Source: Alphaproteobacteria bacterium (lineage in GTDB: Bacteria; Pseudomonadota; Alphaproteobacteria; Geminicoccales; Geminicoccaceae). From it: 44,036 bases of DNA. A model generated the notes under the pieces. The model made no database searches and was not told the origin of the DNA. It saw only the letters and a list, made by a program, of their open reading frames with translations. This document shows positions 33,313 through 42,949 of the stretch, piece by piece (position 1 is the stretch's first letter; the number at the start of each line of letters is the position of its first letter). The position numbers and the translations under genes were made by a program. Location of the stretch: contig JAUIID010000015.1 of the NCBI GenBank assembly GCA_030431615.1, positions 1-44,036 on the forward strand, given 5' to 3'.

Positions 33313-34382
33313 GCGAGAGCCGCACGGCGCTGCCTTGCGCAGTCGTGCTTGCGATGGCGGGCCTGACGGGCGTCGCCGGCGCCGATCCCATCACCTTCAC
33401 GGACCAGCGCGGCAAGCTGATCGAGCTCGACGCACCGGCCGAGCGGGTGATCGTCCTGCCCAAGCCGATCCCCTCGATGCTGATTGCCGTGGATGGCGGC
33501 ATCGATCGCCTGATCGGCCTCCACCCGGCAGCCCAGGCCGTGCTCATGGAGGGGCTGCCCGGCAAGCTCTACCCCGGCATCGCCGAGATCGACACGAGCA
33601 TCGTCGGCGAAGGCTTCATTCCCAATGTCGAGGCGATGCTCGTCGCCGAGCCGGACGTCGTCATCCAGTGGGCGTCCAGGCCCGAGGATCGCATCGACCC
33701 GATGGAACGGGTCGGGATCACCGTCGTGGGCTTCGGCTACGGCAGCTACGAGATCGAGGCCGAACAGATCGAGATCATGGGCAAGATCCTCGGTCGCGAG
33801 GACCGTGCGGCCGAGCTGCTCGAGTGGCATCGGGCCGTTCGCGAGAACATCGACAAGGTCGTTTCCGGCATACCGGAAGAGGACCGGACGACGATGCTGT
33901 TCTTCGACCGGTTCGACAGCGACGAGCTCGCGGTGTTCGGCCGCAACGAGTTCTTCTTCCAGGTGCCGGCGATGCGCAACTTGGCGTTCGAGGCCGGGCT
34001 CGACCAGGGAACGGTGACGATCGACGCCGAGCAGCTCCTGAAATGGGATCCGGAGGTGATCCTTTTGAACTACTACGACCCCGAGGCGGACCCGCAGAAG
34101 GTCTATGACGATCCGCGGTTCACCGGCCTGCAGGCAGTCCAGAACCGGCGTGTCTACAAGACGCCCAAGCTCGACCCCGGCTCGCACGAGGCGCCCCTGG
34201 TCTGGAGCTGGCTGGCGACGCTCGCCTACCCGGACGCGTTCGACCTGGATCACCGGGCCGAGATCGCGAAGCAGCTCGAAGACATGTACGGTACGGCGCC
34301 CGACGACGGCGACCTCGATTCGATCCTCCAGCTCTCGGCCAATGGCGACAGCCATCGCTACGGTGAGCATTTCGGGCGCTGA
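33300..34382 (+). CDS. Iron/siderophore-type ABC substrate-binding protein (FecB/BtuF fold)
   Basis: 360 aa with a Sec signal peptide (residues ~8-28, TALPCAVVLAMAGLTGVAGA). The start at 33300 has GGGAGGGACA upstream; 33309 is an alternative. The Peripla_BP_2 fold is indicated by ITFTDQRGKLIELDAPAERVIVLP at the mature N-terminus and by VEAMLVAEPDVVIQWAS. The C-terminal DPRFTGLQAVQNRRVYKTPKLDPGSHEAPL is also typical. Ligand may be a ferric siderophore, heme or cobalamin; the sequence does not decide. It heads an operon with a FecCD permease and an ATPase. Confidence 0.88.
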   Translation: MSVMSESRTALPCAVVLAMAGLTGVAGADPITFTDQRGKLIELDAPAERVIVLPKPIPSMLIAVDGGIDRLIGLHPAAQAVLMEGLPGKLYPGIAEIDTSIVGEGFIPNVEAMLVAEPDVVIQWASRPEDRIDPMERVGITVVGFGYGSYEIEAEQIEIMGKILGREDRAAELLEWHRAVRENIDKVVSGIPEEDRTTMLFFDRFDSDELAVFGRNEFFFQVPAMRNLAFEAGLDQGTVTIDAEQLLKWDPEVILLNYYDPEADPQKVYDDPRFTGLQAVQNRRVYKTPKLDPGSHEAPLVWSWLATLAYPDAFDLDHRAEIAKQLEDMYGTAPDDGDLDSILQLSANGDSHRYGEHFGR

Positions 34383-34388
34383 GGGCCG

Positions 34389-35501
34389 GTGATCCGGTCG
34401 GGAGCAGGGCGGTCGGGCGAGCCGGACGCGTCTGCGGGCGATGCTGCGGCCCCTCGGGCGAAGAGGCCGGTCGTGACCCGGGCCCTGCGGGGCCAGCGTC
34501 TCTTCTGGATGGTCGTCGCGGTCGTCATGCCGCTTGCGGTGGTCGGCTCGCTTGCCGCGGGACGCTACCAGGTCCCCTTCCTCAACGTGCTCGGCATCCT
34601 CGGCGGCAAGATGGTCGGCATCGGCGGTGCGTTTCCACCGACCGAGGTCAGCGTCGTCGAGCTGGTCCGCCTGCCGCGCGTGCTGGCTGCCATGCTTGCA
34701 GGAGCCGGCCTCGCGATCGCCGGCGCGGCGCTGCAGGGGGTCTTCAGGAACCCCCTGGTCGGCCCGCAGATCATCGGGGTGTCATCCGGTGCCGGCTTCG
34801 GCGGTGCCCTCGCGATCCTGCTGTTCGGCAGTGCCTGGGCGACCGTCGGCTTCGCCTTCGTCTTCGGTCTCCTGGCAATCCTCATCGTCTACCTGCTCAG
34901 CCGCATGGAGAGCCAGGCGCCGATCCTGCTGCTGGTGCTCGCCGGCGTGGTCACCAGCGCGTTCTTCTCCGCCCTGATCTCGCTCATCAAGTACGTCGCC
35001 GACCCCGACAACAAGCTGCCCGCGATCGTCTACTGGCTGATGGGCAGCCTCGCCAGCATCGGCTGGGTCGACATCCTCGTCCTGGCGCTGCCGGTGACAC
35101 TTGGCGGGCTCCTGATCTGGGGCCTGCGCTTTCGGATCAACGTGCTCTCCTTCGGAGACGAGGACGCGCGTGCCCTCGGTGTGCATGTCGAGCGGACCCG
35201 CTGGCTGATCCTCGTGGCGGTCGCCCTGATCTCTGCGGCCGTGGTCGCCGTCGGCGGAATCATCGGCTGGATCGGCCTGGTCATCCCGCATTTCGCCCGT
35301 GCCCTGGTGGGCCCGAGCCACGACGCCCTGCTGCCCGCTTCGGCGGTGCTCGGCGCCCTCTATCTCCTGCTCATCGACGACATTGCGCGGACCGCAACTG
35401 CTGCCGAGATCCCGCTCGGCATCCTGACCGCGCTGATCGGCGCCCCCGTCTTCGCGTTCCTCCTCAGGCGCACCTACCTGACCGGCTGGCGCCGTGATTG
35501 A
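34389..35501 (+). CDS. FecCD-family ABC transporter permease
   Basis: 370 aa from a GTG 6 bp after the binding-protein stop. After a ~35-residue charged N-terminus come about ten membrane helices. Hallmarks are the [44 protein letters not shown] stretch and the C-terminal [28 protein letters not shown]. It forms the channel for iron-complex or cobalamin import across the inner membrane. Confidence 0.93.
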   Translation: MIRSGAGRSGEPDASAGDAAAPRAKRPVVTRALRGQRLFWMVVAVVMPLAVVGSLAAGRYQVPFLNVLGILGGKMVGIGGAFPPTEVSVVELVRLPRVLAAMLAGAGLAIAGAALQGVFRNPLVGPQIIGVSSGAGFGGALAILLFGSAWATVGFAFVFGLLAILIVYLLSRMESQAPILLLVLAGVVTSAFFSALISLIKYVADPDNKLPAIVYWLMGSLASIGWVDILVLALPVTLGGLLIWGLRFRINVLSFGDEDARALGVHVERTRWLILVAVALISAAVVAVGGIIGWIGLVIPHFARALVGPSHDALLPASAVLGALYLLLIDDIARTATAAEIPLGILTALIGAPVFAFLLRRTYLTGWRRD

Positions 35502-36231
35502 GGTCGAGGATGGCGGCGTCTCGCTCGGTGGGCGGTTCGTGTTTCGCCACCTCGGCTTTCGGCTGGAGGCGGGCCAGACCCTGGCACTGCTCGGCCGCAA
35601 CGGTCGTGGCAAGACGACTTTGCTGCGGGCACTCCTCGGCCTGCAGCGCTGGGCCGAGGGCCGGGCGCGCCTCGACGGGAGCACCGGCTACGTGCCCCAG
35701 CGAACCAGCACGCCCTTCGATTTCACCGTGCTGGAGGTCGTCCTGACCGGCCGCGCCCGGCATCTCGGCATGCTCGAAAGCCCGGGAGTTCGCGACTATG
35801 ACGCGGCGCGCGAGGCACTGGCGACGCTCGGCATGCCGGACTTCGAGGATCGGCGGATCGAGGAACTGAGCGGTGGCGAACGCCAGCTCGTGTTCACGGC
35901 CCGCGCCCTCGCCTCGGCCTGCGACGTGCTGATCCTGGACGAACCGACCTCCGCCCTCGACTTCCACAACCAGGACATGATCCTCTCGACCCTGCGCCGG
36001 ATCAGCAGGGAACGCGGCCTCACGGTCGTGTTCGCCTCGCATTATCCGCAGCACGCGCTGCAGATCGCCGATCAGGTGCTGCTGATGGAAGGCGTCGAGG
36101 ATCACCTCTTCGGTCCAGTCGACGAGATCATGACCGAGCGGCACCTGAGCCGCCTCTACGAGATCCCGATCCGGAGGGTGGTTCTCCAGCCCGGGAGCGC
36201 GGGCTCGGTCGTGCCCGTCTTCTCGTCCTGA
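35494..36231 (+). CDS. FecE/BtuD-like ABC ATP-binding protein
   Basis: 245 aa from a GTG 8 bp inside the permease end. Walker A LLGRNGRGKTT, signature LSGGERQL and Walker B LILDEPTSALD are intact. Note Arg instead of the more usual Ala/Ser in the P-loop (GRNGRGKT), a variation found in this subfamily. It completes the iron-complex-type importer. No TonB-dependent receptor is encoded nearby. Confidence 0.92.
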   Translation: MIEVEDGGVSLGGRFVFRHLGFRLEAGQTLALLGRNGRGKTTLLRALLGLQRWAEGRARLDGSTGYVPQRTSTPFDFTVLEVVLTGRARHLGMLESPGVRDYDAAREALATLGMPDFEDRRIEELSGGERQLVFTARALASACDVLILDEPTSALDFHNQDMILSTLRRISRERGLTVVFASHYPQHALQIADQVLLMEGVEDHLFGPVDEIMTERHLSRLYEIPIRRVVLQPGSAGSVVPVFSS

Positions 36232-36291
36232 CACCGTGTTGAACGCCCAGGTCATGGCACGCCCCCCGGCACCCGTCGCCCGCAGCCGGCA

Positions 36292-37506
36292 ATGAGCGAC
36301 GAACGAGCGTCGAGCGAACGCCGCAACTACGCGCTCCACCTGGTCGGCGGCGGCTTCCTCTTCGTCGCCCTCCAGTTCGGCAGCACACGTCTGGTCGTTC
36401 CCTGGATCGGCGTGCACCTCGGTGTCGCCTACGTGCTGGTCGCGGCCATCGTGCCCGCCGTGCAGCTCGGCCTGATTGCCGGACAGCTCGGCAGTGCCCC
36501 CTACTTCGTCCGCACGCGCCTGCGAAAGAGGGCGGTGGTCGGCGCCGGGCTCATGCTGGCAATGGCGCTCGCGATCGTGTTCGCCGCCACCAACAGCCTG
36601 CCGCCGCTGGCCGCCACGGTCGTGCTGCTGGTCTGCATGGTGGTTTTCGGGGTGAACCACGGCACCTTCAACGTCGGCTACGAGGATCTGCTGGCCAAGA
36701 CCGTCCCGCACGCGCGGCGTGGCCCTCTGACGGCCCACCGTGCCGCGATCGGCGGTGGAGTGACCATCCTGATCGCGCTCGTGATCCTGCAGTTGCCGGA
36801 GGTCCAGGAGAGCCACGATGACGTGCTCTGGCTTGGCGTTGCCGGGTGGTTGGGGGTCGTTGCCGCCTACGCCCTCCTTAGGGAGCCGGCGAGCGATCCC
36901 AGGGCCCAGCCCTTTGCCTGGAGCGAGTTCCTGCGCGGGCTGACCCTGATACGAGCCTATCCCTGGTACCGGCGCCTGCTGATCGCCAACGTGCTCCTGC
37001 TGAGCGTCGAGCTGGCCATTCCGTTTTATGCCATCCACGCGGCAACCCTGCACGATCCCACCGCCCAGAACGTCACCCTCTTCGTGCTGACCAGCAGCGT
37101 CGGTGTCCTGCTCAGTGGAACATGGGCAAAGGTTGCGATCCGCAGCCGGATCGTGGCCGGCGCGCTCCTCGCAGCACTGGCGGGCGCCCTGACGTTCCTC
37201 GTCGAAGCGACCGGGCCCTGGCAGGTGCCTTACTTCTACGCTGCACTCTTCGCACTGCTGACGCTGGGCGAGCAGGGTTCGATCCAGGGGCGGATGATCT
37301 ATCTGGTCAACCACGCCCCTGATCGGGACCGCCCTGCCATGGTGGCTACCAGCAGCACCACGGGCTGGATCGTCGGCATCGGTGTCGCGGCAATCCTGGC
37401 CATGGCAGGCCAGCTCCAGGACATCCGCCTGCCGCTCGTCATCCTGATTACAACGAACCTCGCAGCCGCGCTGTGCGTGTTCCTCATGCTGGACGCCGAC
37501 GACTGA
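36292..37506 (+). CDS. Major facilitator superfamily transporter
   Basis: 404 aa with about 12 hydrophobic segments. It starts at the ATG at 36292, 60 bp after the ATPase stop and on the same strand. A central loop separates two six-helix halves. The short motif NVGYEDLLAKTVPHARRGPLTAHRA resembles the cytoplasmic loop of the YbfB/arabinose-type MFS group, but I cannot name the substrate. In this place it could release or move a siderophore or metal complex (inference). Confidence 0.85.
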   Translation: MSDERASSERRNYALHLVGGGFLFVALQFGSTRLVVPWIGVHLGVAYVLVAAIVPAVQLGLIAGQLGSAPYFVRTRLRKRAVVGAGLMLAMALAIVFAATNSLPPLAATVVLLVCMVVFGVNHGTFNVGYEDLLAKTVPHARRGPLTAHRAAIGGGVTILIALVILQLPEVQESHDDVLWLGVAGWLGVVAAYALLREPASDPRAQPFAWSEFLRGLTLIRAYPWYRRLLIANVLLLSVELAIPFYAIHAATLHDPTAQNVTLFVLTSSVGVLLSGTWAKVAIRSRIVAGALLAALAGALTFLVEATGPWQVPYFYAALFALLTLGEQGSIQGRMIYLVNHAPDRDRPAMVATSSTTGWIVGIGVAAILAMAGQLQDIRLPLVILITTNLAAALCVFLMLDADD

Positions 37507-37572
37507 ATGCGCCGGCGCACGCAGGTGCCGGATCGGGCCGGCTACGTGCGGCCAGCCATGCCCTGCGTTCGG

Positions 37573-39066
37573 TCAGCCCTTGACCAGGATCTTCACCTTG
37601 TCGCCCGCCTCCAGCCGGCGGCCACGATCGAAGCCGTTGAGCGTGACGAACTGCTCTCGCGGCAGTCTCTCGACCTCCATCTGCCGGGCGAGGCTTTCGA
37701 TCGTGTCGCCCTGGCGCACCTCGACGATCTCCACCCGCAGCGGCTTCAGTGCCGCCGCCTCCGCCTTCGTCAGGCGATGCAGGCTGTCGGCTGCCGCGCG
37801 CAGCTCGCGCGCTTCGTTCTGGCCGAAGCGACCGGTTATCAGGGCGAACCGGTAGAATTCGCGACCGCCACCTGACAGCACGGCGAAGCCCGCCTGGGCG
37901 TTCTGGCCGCTGACCTGCACATCCGCATAGCCGATCGCACCCTCCATCCCGCCATCGCTGGTGAAGCGTTCGACATCGTGCAGCTCCAGTCCCTTCAGCC
38001 ATTCGCCCTGCAGATAGCGTGACGGGTCCGTCGCCTGCTTGGCGGCCCCCATATCGAAAAGCAGCATCCGGTTGTCGGCCCGGCCCACCACGGCCTTGGG
38101 CTGATTGTTCAGCCGATAGGCCTCGGGATAGGCAAAGGCGATGCCCAGGCCCGGATGGGCGAAGCGGTTGCCCTCGACGAAGCCCTGGGCCGGACTCTGG
38201 CCGTAGATCATGCCGTCGATGGCAGCCAGATAGGCCGCGCGATCGCGCTCGTCACCCGAGCTGCCGAGCTCGTTGGCCTGCTCGCGGGCCTCCTTCACCC
38301 GATCGGGCGTATAGGGATGGCTGGCGAAGAAATGGTCGAAGGCGCTCGGCTCGCTGACGCTGGCCCCGGCCAGCTTGGCCTGCAGCTCGGCGCTCGTCTG
38401 CAGCGCCTGGAGGAAGTCGGCCGAAGCGTCAGTGTCGTAGCCGGCCCGGTCGAGGTAGCGGATGCCCAGGGAGTCTGCCTCGTACTCCTGGCTGCGCGAA
38501 TAGGTCTGGGTGATCCCGTAGCCGGTCTGCTGGCCGAGCTGCGCACCGAGCCGAGCCCCCTCCTCGCCGCCCAGCACGGCGCCGCCAAGCACACCGAGGA
38601 GACCAAGACCGAAGGTGGCGAGCTGACCGGTCGTCTGCCGCGAGGCGCTGTGCCGCGCCGTGACGTGGCCGATCTCGTGCGCCAGGACGCCAGCCAGCTC
38701 CGCCTCGTCGTCGGCATAGGCGAGGAGCCCGCGACTGACATAGACGTAGCCTCCGGGCAGGGCGAAGGCGTTGACCACCTCGCTGTCGAGCACGGTGAAG
38801 GTGAAGTCGAGCTCGGAAAGCTCGGAGACATTCTTCAGCCGGTTGCCGACCCGGCTCACATAGGCCGCGAGCTCGGGGTTGTCGATGGCACCACCATACT
38901 CCCCGAGCACCTGGGGGTGGGCCTCCTTGCCGGAACGGATGTCGTCGTCGACCGAGCCCGTGGCGAGGATCGGGCCACCGCCCGCCGGTGCCGTGGTGCA
39001 GGCGGATGTTGCGACCAATGAAGCCGAGAGCAACGCGGCGAGAAGGGCGGGGCGCGTACGAATCAC
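37573..39066 (-). CDS. M48-family metalloprotease lipoprotein with LysM-like C-terminus
   Basis: 497 aa from a GTG at 39066 that overlaps the stop of the upstream nuclease-like gene (GTGA). The N-terminus is a lipoprotein signal peptide with Cys23 (ATSAC). The zinc site HEIGH is at 130-134, with a following ARHSASRQ and a later EYEADSLGIRYLDRAGYD giving the third ligand Glu. This is the BepA/LoiP-like group of periplasmic proteases that watch over outer-membrane proteins. The last ~50 residues (VRQGDTIESLARQM then LNGFDRGRRLEAGDKVKILV) form a LysM-like peptidoglycan-binding module. Confidence 0.93.
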   Translation of the reverse strand: MIRTRPALLAALLSASLVATSACTTAPAGGGPILATGSVDDDIRSGKEAHPQVLGEYGGAIDNPELAAYVSRVGNRLKNVSELSELDFTFTVLDSEVVNAFALPGGYVYVSRGLLAYADDEAELAGVLAHEIGHVTARHSASRQTTGQLATFGLGLLGVLGGAVLGGEEGARLGAQLGQQTGYGITQTYSRSQEYEADSLGIRYLDRAGYDTDASADFLQALQTSAELQAKLAGASVSEPSAFDHFFASHPYTPDRVKEAREQANELGSSGDERDRAAYLAAIDGMIYGQSPAQGFVEGNRFAHPGLGIAFAYPEAYRLNNQPKAVVGRADNRMLLFDMGAAKQATDPSRYLQGEWLKGLELHDVERFTSDGGMEGAIGYADVQVSGQNAQAGFAVLSGGGREFYRFALITGRFGQNEARELRAAADSLHRLTKAEAAALKPLRVEIVEVRQGDTIESLARQMEVERLPREQFVTLNGFDRGRRLEAGDKVKILVKG

Positions 39067-39806
39067 GGCAAGACCTCAATTCCCTGATGTGTCCAAAGCT
39101 CGAGCATCGGCCCGTTCTCGTCGAACAACGTGCCGCGCAGACGCACGTTCCGGCCCTCGAGCACCGCCGGGTCGAAGCCGTTCCGCTGCATCGTGCGCAA
39201 TGTTTCCTTGTCGATGCGTGCCGTGGTGTCGGTGCGCCAGTCGGTCCCGAAGTTCAGATAGAAATAGCGTTGCTGCCGGCTCGCCTGCAAGACCACCCCC
39301 TCGACGAGCACGAACTGGCCGAGCCGCGAACCCGCATCCGCCTCGCCGATCAGCATTTCCGCCGGACGGCGCCATAGCCCGCGACGAGCCGCCGAGGCCT
39401 CGGACTCGTCCTGCAGCAGTGCCTCGAGCACCTCCGGGTCGCTGTCCGGCATCGGCCGCACGAGCGCCAGGCCTGCCGCCACCAGGGCCTCCTGCAAGGA
39501 CCGCCCGTCGACGCTCAGCGGCCGTGCCAGCAGTCGACCGTAGCGATCGACGCCGGCCGGCTCGGCAAGGTGCAGCGTGGCGCGGGCGAGCAGCGGGGCC
39601 AGCAGTTCGCGCGCCTCTTCATCGACGCCTTCCGGCACGAAGACGTCGCGCAAGACCGTCGTCCCGCCGCCCTCGAGCCGCAATTCGACCGCCGGTCGCA
39701 GGCGGGAGACGGCCGCGGCCCCGCCTGCCTCGAGCAACATCTCCTCCGCCGCGAGCCGACCTGCAGATCCGCCCGCTGAAACCACGCCGGCGGCCAGGAC
39801 CAGCAC
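39063..39806 (-). CDS. Staphylococcal-nuclease-like (thermonuclease-fold) exported protein, degenerate
   Basis: About 247 aa from a GTG at 39806 that begins a short signal peptide (LVLAAGVVSAGGSAGRLAAEE). The open frame reaches 39893, but that start lies inside the tRNA-Arg gene and is rejected. The SNase-like part has DRYGRLLARPLSVDGRSLQEALVAAGLALV, including the catalytic-type Arg. The usual RLxGIDAPE loop with its Asp/Glu is replaced by LRDVFVPEGVDEE, so nuclease activity is doubtful. The C-terminal ~110 residues (EGVVLQASRQQRYFYLNFGTDW) look like an OB-type domain. Coupled to the M48 protease gene. Confidence 0.7.
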   Translation of the reverse strand: MLVLAAGVVSAGGSAGRLAAEEMLLEAGGAAAVSRLRPAVELRLEGGGTTVLRDVFVPEGVDEEARELLAPLLARATLHLAEPAGVDRYGRLLARPLSVDGRSLQEALVAAGLALVRPMPDSDPEVLEALLQDESEASAARRGLWRRPAEMLIGEADAGSRLGQFVLVEGVVLQASRQQRYFYLNFGTDWRTDTTARIDKETLRTMQRNGFDPAVLEGRNVRLRGTLFDENGPMLELWTHQGIEVLP

Positions 39807-39865
39807 GATGCCTGACCGGCGGAGTTGTCTTGACCACCATGGCCTTGATATACCCGATCGCGGCA

Positions 39866-39942
39866 GCGCCCGTAGCTCAGCAGGATAGAGCATCAGATTC
39901 CTAATCTGAGGGTCACAGGTTCGAGTCCTGTCGGGCGCACCA
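39866..39942 (+). tRNA. tRNA-Arg (anticodon CCT)
   Basis: 77-nt cloverleaf with acceptor stem GCGCCCG/CGGGCGC, discriminator A and encoded CCA. The D loop reads AGCTCAGCAGGATAGAGC. The anticodon stem TCAGA/TCTGA holds loop TTCCTAA (anticodon CCT, codon AGG). The T arm has GGTTCGAGTCC. Confidence 0.97.
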
Positions 39943-39980
39943 GCCCCATCACGTGTGGCCTTGAGCAGTCCGGCTGTTGC

Positions 39981-41084
39981 TCATGGCGGGCTCTCGAGTG
40001 GTATCGGGACCGGCGGACCCTCGTTTTCGACCCATTCCCTGGGCGCGATCAGGGTCTGCAGGCCGGCGGCCGCCTCCCCGTCGATCGTGCGCACCACAGC
40101 CTCGGCGAGCCCCGAGCCGGCCTCGCGGACATTCTCGTGCACGACCTGGATCTCACGCCGGAAGCGGTGCAGCAGGTCGACATGCTCCTTGACCGCCACG
40201 TCGAAATCGCGGCCGATCACGAACCCCGCATCCTCGGCGGCGCTGATCGCCGAGATCGCCGCCATGGCGCTGCCGCAGACGATGCCATCCGGGCGGCGCC
40301 GGGCCGCCATGATGCGGCCGATCTCGGCCCGGATCGCCACATGACTGCTGTCGGTCGTCACGCCGCGGACCGGCACGTCGATCAGGTCATGCCGCTCGAT
40401 GCCCTTCTGGAAGCCAGCCGTCATGTGCCGGGCGAAGGACAGGTGCCAGGGCGGGGGCAAGAGTGCCAGGCGCCGCCGGCCGCGCGCCACGAGACGGTCG
40501 ACGGCGATCTCAGCGTAGCGCTCGTTGTCGAAATCGAAGAAGGGGTGTTCGATCCCCATCCCGGTACGGCCGTGCGTGGCGAACGGAAAGCCTCGCTCAT
40601 GCAGGAACCGCACCCGGGCGTCCATCGGTTCGGTGCGTGACAGGATCAAGCCGTCGGCGGACCCCGTCTCGACAATGTACCGCACCGGCGCGAGCGGATC
40701 GCTGTCGAGCGTGTAAGGCGTCACGATCAGGTGGTACGGCGATCCTGAGAGGTACTCCGAGATGCCGAAGACGAGGTCGGAGGTGAAGCCCAGCACCTCC
40801 GACTCGAGCGACAGGACGAGACTGATCACGTTGGTCTTGCCGGTCCGCAGACGCACGCCGGCACGGTTCGGGCGATAGCCGATCCGGGCCGCCACCAGCC
40901 GCACCCGCTCCTTGGTCGCCTGGCCGATGTCCGGCGCATCGTGCAGCGCCCGCGACACGGTCGTCACCCCGAGCCCTGTCATGTAGGCGATCGTCTTGAG
41001 CGTCGGCCGACCGGCCGGCCGGGTCGCCTCCGTGTCCGCTCCCGGTGGCGCGGGCGGGTTCGTTGCCATGTCCTTCGAGCTCAT
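39981..41084 (-). CDS. LacI-family transcriptional regulator
   Basis: 367 aa. After a ~27-residue polar N-terminus comes the LacI HTH (PTLKTIAYMTGLGVTTVSRALHDAPDIGQATKERV, about 27-62) and hinge (IGYRPNRAGVRLRTGKTN). A periplasmic-binding-like sugar-sensing domain follows. It diverges from the sugar-binding-protein gene across 317 bp and very likely controls that ABC operon by sugar-responsive repression, as AglR does for alpha-glucoside transport (family analogy). Confidence 0.92.
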   Translation of the reverse strand: MSSKDMATNPPAPPGADTEATRPAGRPTLKTIAYMTGLGVTTVSRALHDAPDIGQATKERVRLVAARIGYRPNRAGVRLRTGKTNVISLVLSLESEVLGFTSDLVFGISEYLSGSPYHLIVTPYTLDSDPLAPVRYIVETGSADGLILSRTEPMDARVRFLHERGFPFATHGRTGMGIEHPFFDFDNERYAEIAVDRLVARGRRRLALLPPPWHLSFARHMTAGFQKGIERHDLIDVPVRGVTTDSSHVAIRAEIGRIMAARRRPDGIVCGSAMAAISAISAAEDAGFVIGRDFDVAVKEHVDLLHRFRREIQVVHENVREAGSGLAEAVVRTIDGEAAAGLQTLIAPREWVENEGPPVPIPLESPP

Positions 41085-41401
41085 GCCGGTGATCTACACG
41101 ATCATCCGGTCGAAATGCACCTCAAACTGAAACCTCACAGGTCCGGTGCTTTCGCTTTCGACGTCTGCCCAGACCTCGCGCATCAGTAGAAGACAAGAGA
41201 TCGCGCGAGCTGCGAAGCCCAGGCGACCGATTCCTTCGGGCATCCGCTATCGCTCATACTGAGCCTGCCCGATCGCGTTGTCGCTGCAATGGAATTTATC
41301 CGATTACGGGAAAACGCCCTGCCGTGCCTACAGCGCCGTTGCCATCCGCAGAATGATCACCTACCGTTTACTCAAACGATATAGATTTGGGAGACAACGA
41401 C
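41085..41401. promoter_or_regulatory. 317-bp divergent region between LacI regulator and sugar ABC operon
   Basis: No gene seen. It should hold both promoters. The side nearest the binding-protein gene is comparatively A/T-rich (GGAATTTATCCGATTACGGG around 41290). The only dyad near the start is CGTTT-ACTC-AAACG at 41365-41378. I could not settle on -35/-10 boxes. Confidence 0.5.
41365..41378. promoter_or_regulatory. Possible LacI-type operator CGTTT-ACTC-AAACG
   Basis: Five-bp perfect arms around ACTC, 24 bp ahead of the binding-protein ATG and just upstream of its ribosome site. LacI operators usually have a central CG, which is lacking here, so confidence is low. Confidence 0.3.
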
Positions 41402-42637
41402 ATGCGATATCTTACCATTCCTGCTGCGTTTCTGGCTACTGTATCGTTTCAGTTTGATGCGGCGCATGCCACTGAACTCGAGGTCACGCACTGGTGGACG
41501 TCGGGCGGCGAGGCGGCGGCGGTAGCCGAGTTCGCCAAGGCCTTCGATGCCACCGGCAACCAGTGGGTCGACGGTGCCATCGCGGGCTCGGGGGATACCG
41601 CCAGGCCGATCATGGTGAGCCGCATCACCGGCGGCGACCCCATGGGGGCCACGCAGTTCAACCACGGCAGGCAGGCCGAGGAGCTGGTCGAGGCCGGCCT
41701 GATGCGCGACCTCACCGAGCTCGCGGAGCAGGAGGGCTGGCGCGATGTCGTCAACCCGCCGTCCCTGCTCGAGGGCTGCACGCTGGATGGCAAGATCTAT
41801 TGCGTGCCTGTGAACATCCACTCCTGGGAGTGGCTCTGGCTGTCGAACCAGGCCTTCGCCGACGCCGGCATCCCGGTGCCCGCCAACTGGGACGAGTTCG
41901 TTGCCGCAGCGCCAGCGCTCGAGGCGGCAGGCAAGACTCCGCTCGCCGTCGGCAAGCAGGGCTGGCAGGAGGCGGGGATCTTCAACGTGCTGATGCTGGC
42001 GATCGCCGGTCCCGACGTGTTCGTCGGCGTCTATGGTGACAAGAACGTCGACGTGGCGGCCGGGGACGACATCGCCAGGGTCATGAAGGCAACCGACGAT
42101 GCCCGGCGGATGGCGGCCAGCTCGAACGTGCAGAACTGGAACGAGGCGACGAACCTCGTCATCACGGGTGCCGCGGGCGGCCAGATCATGGGCGACTGGG
42201 CGCAGGGCGAGTTCCAGGTAGCCGGCCAGGTCGCGGGCGAGGACTATACCTGCCTGCCCGGGGCCGGCCTCAACCAGTACATCTCGACCGGTGGCGATGC
42301 CTTCTACTTCCCGACGCTCGACGATCCGGCGGCCAGCGAGGCGCAGGAAGTCCTCGCCTCGGTGATGCTGTCGCCGGCGGCGCAGGTGGCCTTTAATCTC
42401 AAGAAGGGCTCGCTGCCGGTGCGTGGCGACGTGGATCTCGCGACGGCCAACGACTGCATGCAGAAGGGTCTGGCAATCCTCGGCGAGGGGAATGTCGTGC
42501 CGAGCACCAACGAACTCATCACTCCCGACACCAACAGCCAGCTCAACGACCTGATGACCGAGTTCTTCAGCGACATGGGCATCACTGTCGAGGACGCGCA
42601 GGAGCGCTTCGTGGAGATCATTGCGGCCGCCGAGTGA
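41402..42637 (+). CDS. Sugar ABC transporter substrate-binding protein (family 1, AglE-like)
   Basis: 411 aa from the ATG at 41402 with GGGAGA 7 nt upstream; an upstream in-frame ATG at 41387 is less likely. The N-terminus is a Sec signal peptide (LTIPAAFLATVSFQFDAAHA). The mature protein starts TELEVTHWWTSGGEAAAVAEFAKAFDATG and has MGDWAQGEF and a late LKKGSLPVRGDVD, all typical of the alpha-glucoside/oligosaccharide-binding group. It captures a sugar in the periplasm for the permease encoded next. Controlled most likely by the divergent LacI protein. Confidence 0.92.
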   Translation: MRYLTIPAAFLATVSFQFDAAHATELEVTHWWTSGGEAAAVAEFAKAFDATGNQWVDGAIAGSGDTARPIMVSRITGGDPMGATQFNHGRQAEELVEAGLMRDLTELAEQEGWRDVVNPPSLLEGCTLDGKIYCVPVNIHSWEWLWLSNQAFADAGIPVPANWDEFVAAAPALEAAGKTPLAVGKQGWQEAGIFNVLMLAIAGPDVFVGVYGDKNVDVAAGDDIARVMKATDDARRMAASSNVQNWNEATNLVITGAAGGQIMGDWAQGEFQVAGQVAGEDYTCLPGAGLNQYISTGGDAFYFPTLDDPAASEAQEVLASVMLSPAAQVAFNLKKGSLPVRGDVDLATANDCMQKGLAILGEGNVVPSTNELITPDTNSQLNDLMTEFFSDMGITVEDAQERFVEIIAAAE

Positions 42638-42682
42638 GCAGGGGGCGCCGTTTACGCATGCCGACCGGGATCGGGGCGGCGG

Positions 42683-42882
42683 ATGGCTGAGCACCGGCGG
42701 CCGGGCGGGCTGTTTCGGAACCTGAACGCCAAGGTCGCCTCGATCCCCATGATCCTGACCGCTCTCGTGGTCTTCCTCGGCGGCACGCTCTGGACGGTGG
42801 TCTACTCCTTCACCGACTCCAAGCTGCTGCCGCGGCTGAACTTCGTCGGTCTCGAGCAGTACGAGCGCCTCTGGACGACGCG
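42683..42882 (+). pseudogene. Truncated sugar ABC permease (first ~66 residues only)
   Basis: ATG at 42683, 45 bp after the binding-protein stop. It reads a normal AglF-type start (RNLNAKVASIPMILTALV, then a membrane helix, FTDSKLLPRLNFVGLEQYERLW) and breaks off after LWTT. The frame then continues without a stop through unrelated sequence into an acyl-CoA synthetase. The remaining five membrane helices, the EAA loop, the second permease and the ATPase are all missing. Either a deletion or an assembly join lies near 42876-42886. Confidence 0.8.
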
Positions 42883-42949
42883 TCCCCGCCTTGGCGCGGC
42901 GCGGCGGGCTCTGCTACACGTCGTGTCCCCATTCGGAGGCGCGAACGCG

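Noticed and set aside
39807-39893. Upstream start of the nuclease-like gene
   Set aside because: It would place the start codon inside the tRNA-Arg gene, and the signal peptide begins at 39806.
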